DNA of 57,080 nt from Acidobacteriota bacterium (GTDB lineage Bacteria; Acidobacteriota; Blastocatellia; RBC074): NCBI GenBank assembly GCA_018268995.1, contig JAFDVL010000036.1:1-57080 (forward strand), in the 5' to 3' direction. The translations under genes and the position numbers were made by a program. Positions 25,660 through 33,873 of the stretch are shown in pieces. Every line of letters starts with the position of its first letter. Position 1 is the first letter of the stretch. Under the pieces are notes generated by a model. That model saw only the letters and a program-made list of their open reading frames with translations. It ran no database searches and had not been told where the DNA came from.

Positions 25660-28600
25660 ATGAAAAATTCTCTTCGGTGGTTCTTTGTATTCTTGCTCGT
25701 GGTCTGTTTTTTGGGAACTGGTTGGATCGTGATCACGCGGACGCAGGAGCCTCGTTCAAAAAACGAGCAGGCGCGCGTTGAGGTAAAAATTGCTAATACG
25801 AAGTCTGTTGACGGGACACAGCCTGAGGCGACAAAAAGTGCTCCGAAAAAAACTGTCTCGCCTTCGCCTTTAAATTCGATTCCAAAGCGTAAAGTTGTTG
25901 CTACACAAGCCAAGCCACAGCCGACAATCGCGCCTATTCCGGCGGCAGTAGCAGAAAAACTCAACGAAGAACTGCGCGAAAAGCTACGCTACGATGAACC
26001 GGATGAAGCCATTGAATACTATCGGCTCAAACGCCTGCCAACGGATGAGAAGGAAATCCCGGTCGAAAAATACCTTGCGGCCAAAACGCAAATGGATGCA
26101 ATGCCGCAGTATTCCACCGCACAAAAGCGCTTTTTGCCTTCCCGTAATGAATTGAAAGTCAGCCGCACTGAAACTGCCAGCGAAGCCCTTGGCACTTGGA
26201 CCTCGCTTGGCCCCGGCAATGTAGGCGGACGCACGCGCGCGTTGTTGATTCATCCGACCACGCCAAATGTGATGTATGCCGCAGGCGTCGCAGGCGGTGT
26301 GTGGAAGTCCACGAACAGCGGCGCACTCTGGCAACCGCTCACTGATCTGATGGCAAACATCGCTGTTTCCTGTTTGGCCTTTGATCCCAACGATCCAAAT
26401 GTCATTTATGCGGGGACAGGCGAAGGCTTTTTTAATGGCGATGCTGTGCGCGGCGCGGGGATTTTTCGCACGACGGATGGCGGCACGACTTGGACACAGT
26501 TGAGTGCGACGGGCACCTCTGATTTTTACTACGTCAACGACATCGTCGTCAGCAAGGCGAATTCTCAGCGGTTGTATGCAGGAACGCGGACAGGTGTCTG
26601 GCGCTCGCTGGACGGTGGAGCAACGTGGAGCCGTGTGCTGACTTACACGGATGGCTGTTTGGATCTGGTGATCCGCACAGATCAGGCGACAGACTATTTG
26701 TTTGCGGCCTGTGGTTCATTCGGTGGCGCTGAAATCTTTCGCAACACCGATGCCGGTGGTGCAGGCGTGTGGACTTCTGTACACAGGGAAAACGGAATGG
26801 GACGCACTTCGCTGGCTCTTGCCCCAAACAATCAAAACATTATTTATGCTCTTTCTTCCAACAACCTGAGCGGCACGTTCCGCGATGGGCTATTTGCTGT
26901 TTTTCGCTCCAACAGTAGCGGTGATGCAGGCACATGGACAGCACAAGTGCGGAACAACAATCCGCTTAAGCTGAACACAATTTTGCTGACGAATCCGCTT
27001 GCTTCCTTCCGCTCTGAATGCGGTCTTGGCGCAAATAGCTTTTCCAATCAGGGCTGGTACGACAATGTGATTGCCGTAGACCCGTTGGATGCGAACCGTG
27101 TGTGGGTTGGCGGCATTGATTTATTTCGCTCGGACGATGGCGGCTTGAATTGGGGCATCGCGTCTTACTGGTGGCCGGAGCCGAGCGTGCCGCAATACGC
27201 ACACGCCGATCAACATGCGATTGTGTTTCATCCAAACTACAACGGCACGACAAACAAACAAATGTTCGTTGGCAATGATGGCGGCATTTTTCGCACGGAT
27301 GATGCACGTGCCACTGTTGTCGCAGGTGTCACCGCGCCCTGCAATCCGGCAGCAAGTGGTGTGCGCTGGACGGCCTTGAATAACAGCTACGGCGTGACGC
27401 AGTTCTATCACGGCGCGGTGTTCCCCGATGGCAAGAGCTACTTTGGTGGGACGCAGGATAACGGGACGCTGTTGGGGATGGATGCAACTGGCACAAATGG
27501 CTGGCGCGAGATTTGGGGAGGTGATGGCGGGTATGTGGCGATTGATCCGACAAATCCGCAAGTGTTGTATGCCTCAACGCCAAGGGGCCGGATGTGGAAG
27601 TCAACCGATGGTGGGCAAACCTTTGCCAATATCGGATTGGGAATCAGTGAATCGTCCCAGTTTTTTAGATTCATCACCCCATTGGGCATAGACCCCAGCA
27701 ATCCTCAACGGCTTTGGACAGGAGGACAAATCCCCTGGCACAGCTCAAACGGAGGAGCTAGCTGGCAGCAAATGTTTCTTCCGATGAATGGCTCTTTAAG
27801 TGCCATTGCGATTGCTCCAACAGATTCAAATTATGTGCTGCTGGCAGGCGGAAGTTATATTTATCGTACGCAAACAGCGCTTTCCTCTTCTCTTTGGTCG
27901 GGTAGCTGGTTGACGGCGGGGTTTATCTCTTCGCTGACGTTTGATCCTCAGGATAAAAAGATCGCATATGCAACGGTGTCCACTTTTGGCCAGCCCCATC
28001 TGTGGCGAACCAATGACGCCGGAGCCACCTGGACGGCCATAGCCTCAAATTTACCTGATCTTCCAGTACATTGCCTCGTGGTTGACCCGCAAGATCGTAC
28101 GCGATTGTTTATCGGCACGGATCTGGGCGTTTTTATTTCTACGGATAGTGGCAGCAACTGGGCTGTTGAAAATACGGGCTTTGCCAATACACCTGTCGAA
28201 GCTCTTGAACTCAACACCACGGATGGCACTACAAACCTATACGCATTTACGCATGGACGCAGCGTGTGGCGCGTGAATGTTAGTAGGTCTGGTTGCAGTT
28301 TTGCGTTGTCGGCCACAGAACGGCGTATTGGCAATGAAGGGGGCACCTATTCAGTAAATGTAATTGCCGCGCCGAATAGTTGCGGTTGGACGAGTAGTAG
28401 TAATGTCGACTGGATCGTAAATGTCTTAGGCGATAACCAAACCGGCAATGGCCTCGTCCAGTTTTATGTTGCCCCTAATTCTGGGAGCTTCGCCCGAGTG
28501 GGAACCTTAACCATCGCTGGTAAGTCCTTTGTGGTTTATCAAAACGGTATAGACCCCCTTAATAAACCAATTGTCACTATTACGACTCCGGTAGAACGCC

Positions 28601-31600
28601 CTGCCCGGCATTTCGGGGTTGGTTTTTACCCCAGCCTCTTACCTGTTGCAGGTACAGTAACCAGCGCCTACCCGATCAAACAAATTACCTGGACGAATGA
28701 ACGTCCCGCAAACGCTACCAACCCCGAAAATAATGGCGAACACGAAATCATTGGAAGTTTTAGTGATTGGTCTATTCCCAATTTGTACTTACAGCCAGGC
28801 TTTAATCGTCTCAGAATAACGGCCACTGATATCTTAGGGAATAAAGGCTTCGCCGAATTGAGCATCATTTATTATCCCGATCACTTTGTCGGAACATTAA
28901 TCGGTGTTTTTAATTCGCCTGGCTTTTCGGGGGATGGAACGATTGGTACTTCGGCTCAGATTCGAGTTCCCAATCAAGTGATATTGGATTCCGAAGGCAA
29001 CATTTATTTTGCCGATAAGGGCAATCACCGGATTCGTAAAAGGGATAGCAAAACAGCAGTCATGTCTACGATTGCCGGGAGTGGCCCCGATAATATAGGA
29101 AATGGTGCATTTAGTGGCGATGGTGGCCCAGCCACACAAGCCCGACTCAACAGCCCAAGCGGATTAACCTGGGGGCCAGATAAAGCCCTGTATATCGTGG
29201 ATACTGGAAATCATCGCATTCGCCGGATTGCCCCTGATGGAACGATAGCAACAGTGTTTGGCGGAGGGTTCAATCGCCTGCATGGTCGCAATGATGCTTC
29301 GCCTGAAGCTTATTTGGATTCTCCCGAAGGGCTTGCCTTTGACGATAAAGGAAATGCCTACATTGCTGATACTGTGAACCAACGGATTCGGCGTGTTGAT
29401 GCGATAACAGGAAGCATTACCACGATTTTTGAAAAAGGTGTTGTAAGTCATGTCACAGCTGATAAGAAAGGAAATGTTTTTTTTACAACTGGTGGGGTAA
29501 TTCGTAAATACTCGAATCAGACTGGCACGATCACAAATTTCCCTGCTTTGGGCGATAGCAATCAACCGATTCCCTATCTTGTTGGGGGATTGTCACTAGA
29601 TGATGCTGGGGATTTATATGTGACATATAGCGAATGGTATCAGGGAAGAGTTCTAAAACTTGATCAGGCAGGGAATACGACATACTTAACAGGATATGGA
29701 AGTTTTCCTCCTGAAGACGAAGGATCTCCCGCTGGACGCGCTAATTTCGGGCGTCTGGGTGGCTTGGCGATAGATTCCGGCGGAAATATTGTTGTGGCAG
29801 ACCAGTCAACTTCGAGAATCCGCTTACTTTATAAACCAGATAAGCTGGCCAAACCTATTGTTAGTATTCTCACTCCAGTGGCGAATTACGTTTCTGCGAA
29901 TCCAACTATCAATGTAAGTGGTACAGCAGTGAACTCCATAGAAATTCCCCATGTTACCTGGAGTAATGGCCGTGGAGGAAAAGGTGTTGCGGTTGGGCAG
30001 AAACCCTGGACTATTAATAACCTGCCTCTTGTTAGCGGGCAGAATGAAATCACCGTGTCTGCCTGGAATGGCTATGGGATAGCTGGAACAGCTACCATCA
30101 TGATCACTTATGAGCCGCCGTTTGCACTACAAACGGTCGCAGGAAACTTGACGGCAGGCTTTAATCTGGAAAGTGGCTCTGGACGCGCCTCCCAACTCTA
30201 CACACCCGAAACCGTGGCGCTCGACGGGGCGGGAAATCTCTACATCGCTGACAAAGGCAATCATCGTATTCGCAAAGTCACGCGTTCTGGCCTGATCAGC
30301 ACAGTTGCAGGCAGTGGCCAGCTTGGTTCGAGCGGGGACGGTGGTTTGGCGACGCAAGCCGCCCTGAATCAGCCGAATGGTGTTGCTGTAGATAATGCAG
30401 GTAATCTCTACATTTCCGACACCAATAATCATCGTATTCGTAAGGGTACCGCAGCGGGAATTATTACCACGATTGCGGGAACGGGGGGAAGTGGGTTTAG
30501 CGGCGATGACGGAGCGGCAACACAAGCACAGTTAAATACGCCTGTGGGAATTATGTTGGATGGTTCCGGCAATCTGTTGATCGCAGATGCGGGGAATCAT
30601 CGCATTCGCAAACTGAATCTGAGTACGGGCATTATCACGACTATTGCTGGCAGTGGCTATGGCTTTGGCGGCGATGGCGGACAGGCAACGCAGGCGCAAC
30701 TGAACTTTCCCACAAGTGTCGCGAAGGATCAGAATGGCAATTTGTACATCTCTGATACGAGCAATCATCAGGTGCGCAAAGTCACCACAGCGGGGATTAT
30801 CTCGCGCTTCGCTGGAACGGGGTTTAGTGGTTTCAGTGGCGATGGCGGGCAGGCAAATCTGGCGCAGTTCAGTGCGCCGGGCGGTCTGGCGGTGGATGCG
30901 GCGGGTAATTTGTATGTGACGGATCAAAATAACAATCGCGTCCGCAAAATCGCCCCTAACGGCATCATCACAACCGCCGCCGGGAACGGCAACACACAAT
31001 CGGCCACCGACGAAGGTGGGACGGCGACCAATGCTGCGCTGAATGCGCCTGCAGGCGTTGCCGTAGACGGGGTAGGGAATCTTTTTATTGCGGATACAGA
31101 CAATCATCGCGTTGTTGTTGTGGCCGCCTACAAAAGCGCCGCAACTGTAAATGGCGCAAGTTTTACGGCACAACAGCCAGTAGCAGCAGAAGCGATTGTC
31201 TCTGTCTTCGGCGCGAACCTCGCTACACGTGAGCAGGCTGCAACGCAATTGCCTTTGCCCACCGAAATCGCAGGCACATCGGTCAGAGTCCGTGACAGTC
31301 TTGGTGTCGAACGCCTCGCGTCGCTGTTTTATGTCGGCAAGTTGCAAGTCAATTATCAAATCCCCGTTGGCACAGCGGAGGGTTACGCTACGGTTACGAT
31401 TACAAATGGCAATGGCGAAATCTTCACGAGTGCGGTGAATGTGATGGGCGTGACGCCCGGCATCTTTACTGCAAATCAAACCGGGAGCGGTGTAGCGGCG
31501 GCATCTGTGTTGTATGTGACAGGTACAAATCGTCGTTCGGAATCCACGGCGACTTGTGATACGAATGGACAGAACTGCATCGCGCGACAGATTGATTTGA

Positions 31601-31851
31601 ACTCAGCCACGGAAGTGCATTTGGAACTGTATGGCACGGGGCTGCGCAATAACAGCGGCCTGGCGAATGTCACAGTGACTGTGGGTGGCGTGGCCGTGCC
31701 TGTGCAGTATGCCGGGCCACAGTGCTGTTTCATCGGACTGGATCAAATCAATCTTCTGATTCCCAAGACCCTGGCCGGGCGCGGGGAAGTGGAGGTTCGC
31801 TTGACTATTGATGGCAGCGCGGCAAATCCCGTGCGGATTAATATCAAGTAG
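25660..31851 (+). CDS. Giant exported BNR/NHL-repeat protein with BACON and TIGR03437 domains
   Basis: This 2063-residue protein starts with a membrane signal (LRWFFVFLLVVCFLGTGWIV). Residues about 170-870 contain sortilin/VPS10-like BNR strands (GGVWKSTNSGALWQP, SDDGGLNWG, STDSGSNWAVE). A BACON-like domain (about 876-968) has paired cysteines in SGCSFALS and NSCGWTS. An Ig-like segment is followed by a first NHL block (about 1075-1390), a second Ig-like segment (KPIVSILTPVANY) and a second NHL block with repeating NLYIADKGNHRIRKV units (about 1490-1825). The end (1826-2063) is the Solibacter-type TIGR03437 domain. It is probably surface-exposed. The propellers and Ig folds suggest binding rather than catalysis. 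Confidence 0.9.
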   Translation: MKNSLRWFFVFLLVVCFLGTGWIVITRTQEPRSKNEQARVEVKIANTKSVDGTQPEATKSAPKKTVSPSPLNSIPKRKVVATQAKPQPTIAPIPAAVAEKLNEELREKLRYDEPDEAIEYYRLKRLPTDEKEIPVEKYLAAKTQMDAMPQYSTAQKRFLPSRNELKVSRTETASEALGTWTSLGPGNVGGRTRALLIHPTTPNVMYAAGVAGGVWKSTNSGALWQPLTDLMANIAVSCLAFDPNDPNVIYAGTGEGFFNGDAVRGAGIFRTTDGGTTWTQLSATGTSDFYYVNDIVVSKANSQRLYAGTRTGVWRSLDGGATWSRVLTYTDGCLDLVIRTDQATDYLFAACGSFGGAEIFRNTDAGGAGVWTSVHRENGMGRTSLALAPNNQNIIYALSSNNLSGTFRDGLFAVFRSNSSGDAGTWTAQVRNNNPLKLNTILLTNPLASFRSECGLGANSFSNQGWYDNVIAVDPLDANRVWVGGIDLFRSDDGGLNWGIASYWWPEPSVPQYAHADQHAIVFHPNYNGTTNKQMFVGNDGGIFRTDDARATVVAGVTAPCNPAASGVRWTALNNSYGVTQFYHGAVFPDGKSYFGGTQDNGTLLGMDATGTNGWREIWGGDGGYVAIDPTNPQVLYASTPRGRMWKSTDGGQTFANIGLGISESSQFFRFITPLGIDPSNPQRLWTGGQIPWHSSNGGASWQQMFLPMNGSLSAIAIAPTDSNYVLLAGGSYIYRTQTALSSSLWSGSWLTAGFISSLTFDPQDKKIAYATVSTFGQPHLWRTNDAGATWTAIASNLPDLPVHCLVVDPQDRTRLFIGTDLGVFISTDSGSNWAVENTGFANTPVEALELNTTDGTTNLYAFTHGRSVWRVNVSRSGCSFALSATERRIGNEGGTYSVNVIAAPNSCGWTSSSNVDWIVNVLGDNQTGNGLVQFYVAPNSGSFARVGTLTIAGKSFVVYQNGIDPLNKPIVTITTPVERPARHFGVGFYPSLLPVAGTVTSAYPIKQITWTNERPANATNPENNGEHEIIGSFSDWSIPNLYLQPGFNRLRITATDILGNKGFAELSIIYYPDHFVGTLIGVFNSPGFSGDGTIGTSAQIRVPNQVILDSEGNIYFADKGNHRIRKRDSKTAVMSTIAGSGPDNIGNGAFSGDGGPATQARLNSPSGLTWGPDKALYIVDTGNHRIRRIAPDGTIATVFGGGFNRLHGRNDASPEAYLDSPEGLAFDDKGNAYIADTVNQRIRRVDAITGSITTIFEKGVVSHVTADKKGNVFFTTGGVIRKYSNQTGTITNFPALGDSNQPIPYLVGGLSLDDAGDLYVTYSEWYQGRVLKLDQAGNTTYLTGYGSFPPEDEGSPAGRANFGRLGGLAIDSGGNIVVADQSTSRIRLLYKPDKLAKPIVSILTPVANYVSANPTINVSGTAVNSIEIPHVTWSNGRGGKGVAVGQKPWTINNLPLVSGQNEITVSAWNGYGIAGTATIMITYEPPFALQTVAGNLTAGFNLESGSGRASQLYTPETVALDGAGNLYIADKGNHRIRKVTRSGLISTVAGSGQLGSSGDGGLATQAALNQPNGVAVDNAGNLYISDTNNHRIRKGTAAGIITTIAGTGGSGFSGDDGAATQAQLNTPVGIMLDGSGNLLIADAGNHRIRKLNLSTGIITTIAGSGYGFGGDGGQATQAQLNFPTSVAKDQNGNLYISDTSNHQVRKVTTAGIISRFAGTGFSGFSGDGGQANLAQFSAPGGLAVDAAGNLYVTDQNNNRVRKIAPNGIITTAAGNGNTQSATDEGGTATNAALNAPAGVAVDGVGNLFIADTDNHRVVVVAAYKSAATVNGASFTAQQPVAAEAIVSVFGANLATREQAATQLPLPTEIAGTSVRVRDSLGVERLASLFYVGKLQVNYQIPVGTAEGYATVTITNGNGEIFTSAVNVMGVTPGIFTANQTGSGVAAASVLYVTGTNRRSESTATCDTNGQNCIARQIDLNSATEVHLELYGTGLRNNSGLANVTVTVGGVAVPVQYAGPQCCFIGLDQINLLIPKTLAGRGEVEVRLTIDGSAANPVRINIK

Positions 31852-31902
31852 CAAGATCGCTAACCCGGTACGACAGTACAGGCAGACGTAGCCTGACGAA
31901 AA

Positions 31903-32625
31903 CTACTGGTTCGGTTGCTTCTGCTGCAAAAATGCTAACAACCGATCCGGCGTGTCTGTCGCGATTCCGTCTACTTGACGTTGGATCATTCGGGCATAAT
32001 CCGCTTCGCTGTTGGCCGTCCAAACATACAATTTTTTGCCTTGCTCTTTGATCTTGTGCGCCAGAATGGCAGAGCAAAGTTTTACCTGCATGCACAAGGT
32101 TTGATATTTATAGTAACGCAATGCGCGCCAGGGAAACGCTTCGCGCCAGCGGACAGTTGGATTCAGGCTGGGTGTACCAAGGATCAGGCCGATTTCCATA
32201 TCGTTGACTTGTTCGCCCAACTCTTTCATCAACGGAAGATCGAACGAGGCGAGCAGCACTTCATTTTGACAGCTAAATTCCCGCACGATTCGTAATGTTC
32301 GAGCCGCTGCTTGCGGTGCTTTGATTTCCAGATATAGTTGGACACGTCCGCGCGTTAACTCTAATGTCTCCTGTAAGGTTGGCACGCGTTCGCCTTTGCC
32401 CGCGTCGGCTTTTCTCACCTCTTCCAAGGTCAGTTGCGAGACTCTGCCTCGTGCATTTGTGGTGTGACGCAAATCGTCATCGTGAATCACGACAACGTGC
32501 CCGTCACGCGTCAGATGTAAATCCAGTTCAATCATTTGCGCGCCCATTTCGATGGAACGGGCAAAGGCTCGAAGTGTGTTTTCCGGTTCGACAGCAGAAG
32601 CGCCGCGATGTGCAATCACTAGCAT
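31903..32625 (-). CDS. Glycerophosphodiester phosphodiesterase
   Basis: This 240-residue GDPD-family TIM barrel shows the N-terminal motif AHRGASAVEPENTLRAF with the catalytic His-Arg pair, the metal-binding ELDLHLTRDGHVVVIHDD, and a C-terminal VYVWT-like strand (LYVWTANSEADYARMI). It hydrolyses deacylated phospholipids to glycerol-3-phosphate and an alcohol. No signal peptide is seen, so it is cytoplasmic. AGGAAA precedes the ATG at 32625. It is convergent with the giant protein gene and divergent from the methyltransferase. Confidence 0.9.
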   Translation of the reverse strand: MLVIAHRGASAVEPENTLRAFARSIEMGAQMIELDLHLTRDGHVVVIHDDDLRHTTNARGRVSQLTLEEVRKADAGKGERVPTLQETLELTRGRVQLYLEIKAPQAAARTLRIVREFSCQNEVLLASFDLPLMKELGEQVNDMEIGLILGTPSLNPTVRWREAFPWRALRYYKYQTLCMQVKLCSAILAHKIKEQGKKLYVWTANSEADYARMIQRQVDGIATDTPDRLLAFLQQKQPNQ

Positions 32626-32646
32626 AAGTTTCCTGTGAATCTTCTC

Positions 32647-32675
32647 TTGTTCCTGTCAGGGCAATTCGGCATAAT
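32647..32675 (+). promoter_or_regulatory. Candidate sigma-70 promoter for the methyltransferase
   Basis: TTGTTC (32647-32652) and CATAAT (32670-32675) are spaced by 17 bp. Transcription would begin near 32682, which is downstream of the ATGs at 32635 and 32674 and so supports a later start for the gene. Confidence 0.5.
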
Positions 32676-32772
32676 GGCGGCGGCCTCAAACTTCTCTCAA
32701 TCAACTGTTGGTTTGAGACCCCCCCCCACCGGCACCCCGCAGTTGATACAATACCTGGCAAGGAGCTTAGAC

Positions 32773-33543
32773 TTGGAAACCGACACAGTGCAATCCAGAA
32801 TTGAGCGCGAACGCGAATTTCATAACAAAGAATTTGCGGATAGCGAACGCGCAAAGATCAATAGCGTTTATTTCATCACCCGCAACAGCACGAAATGGTA
32901 CGAAAATTTTCTTGAGCAGCACGCACAAGGTAGTCACGTATTGGAATATGGTTGTGGCCCGAACAGTTACGCGTTCTGGCTGGCACAACGTGGCGCACAA
33001 GTGGTCGGGATTGATATTTCTGATACTGCCATTGAGCAGATGCGCGAGCGTTCGCACCAACGACCTTTCCCGGAGCGGGTTTCTTTTCAACGAATGAACG
33101 CCGAAGAGTTGGACTTCCCGGCGAATACGTTTGATCTGATTTGCGGGCGCGCAATTTTGCATCACCTTGACCTCGTCAAATCATTTTCTGAAATTGCTCG
33201 CACCTTAAAGCCAACCGGGCAGGCAATTTTTGTCGAACCGTTAGGTCACAATCCTGTTATCAATGCTTATCGCAACCGCACGCCGGAATTGCGGACAGAA
33301 GACGAGCACCCATTGATGACAAGCGATTTGAAAATGGCCGAAAAATATTTTGGGAAAGTCGAAGCGCATTACTTTCATCTTGGAAGCTTGGCCGCAACCC
33401 CTTTTGTCGGGAAGAAACTTTTTGATCCGGTGCTAAATATGCTTGAAGCGACGGATCAAATGATTTTCAAGGTGTTGCCCTTTATGCGCAAACATGCCTG
33501 GGCTGTGGTGCTGGTGTTTTCTCAGCCGCGCAAGCAATCCTGA
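32773..33543 (+). CDS. Class I SAM-dependent methyltransferase
   Basis: I place the start at TTG 32773, giving 256 residues, because AAGGAG lies 7 nt upstream and the likely promoter is inside the longer reading frame that begins at 32635. The SAM-binding motif I is VLEYGCGPNSYAFWLA, followed by acidic motif II VVGIDIS and motif III-IV FDLICGRAILHHL. This is a Methyltransf_11 type fold. The substrate is unknown; the later HYFHLGSLAATPF region is not diagnostic. It is cytoplasmic, divergent from the GDPD, and has no operon partner. Confidence 0.82.
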   Translation: METDTVQSRIEREREFHNKEFADSERAKINSVYFITRNSTKWYENFLEQHAQGSHVLEYGCGPNSYAFWLAQRGAQVVGIDISDTAIEQMRERSHQRPFPERVSFQRMNAEELDFPANTFDLICGRAILHHLDLVKSFSEIARTLKPTGQAIFVEPLGHNPVINAYRNRTPELRTEDEHPLMTSDLKMAEKYFGKVEAHYFHLGSLAATPFVGKKLFDPVLNMLEATDQMIFKVLPFMRKHAWAVVLVFSQPRKQS

Positions 33544-33691
33544 ATCCTCAAACGTTGCGGAAGTCTTGGAAAAGTCAGAAAACCTTGATGTCGTGTGGCT
33601 CCTGACTTGATCAAGCTTTTCGTGAAGGCTTAGCCACAAATCTCGCTGGAAAATATCCTCTTGCTACAATTTATCTTAGCTTGCACTTGAG

Positions 33692-33742
33692 CGTCAGCGG
33701 CGCGAAGCGTTTGCGCACTCCAAACGCTTCGCGCCGCTGACG
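33692..33742. repeat. Perfect inverted repeat, 22-bp stem and 7-nt loop
   Basis: CGTCAGCGGCGCGAAGCGTT plus TG (33692-33713), loop CGCACTC, and the exact complement at 33721-33742, followed by GAAAAA. It lies in the 330-bp gap before feoB, which otherwise holds only the Fur-box candidate. Confidence 0.85.
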
Positions 33743-33800
33743 GAAAAACATTTCTTGAGGGCTATTACTTGGGAAATCTGTTTTGCCTTGCGAAGTATAT

Positions 33801-33815
33801 TGAAAATGATTTTCA
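33801..33815 (+). promoter_or_regulatory. Candidate Fur box upstream of feoB
   Basis: TGAAAATGATTTTCA is a perfect 7-1-7 palindrome, the shape of the Fur operator (TGATAATnATTATCA-type), differing at one symmetric pair of positions. It is centred 66 bp before the feoB start, where a repressor could cover the promoter. Confidence 0.65.
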
Positions 33816-33873
33816 GTTTTGATACTCTTCCGCTTCACGATTCCTAGCCCTTACTGCTCGCATTGATACTTTT

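Noticed and set aside
30200..31130. Repeated DNA in the NHL block as a CRISPR or tandem array
   Set aside because: The periodicity is that of protein repeats in one open frame with diverged codons, with no constant repeat or spacer structure.
30532..31479. 315-codon minus-strand frame across the giant NHL protein
   Set aside because: Antisense shadow of the NHL repeats and TIGR03437 domain, with no recognisable domain of its own.
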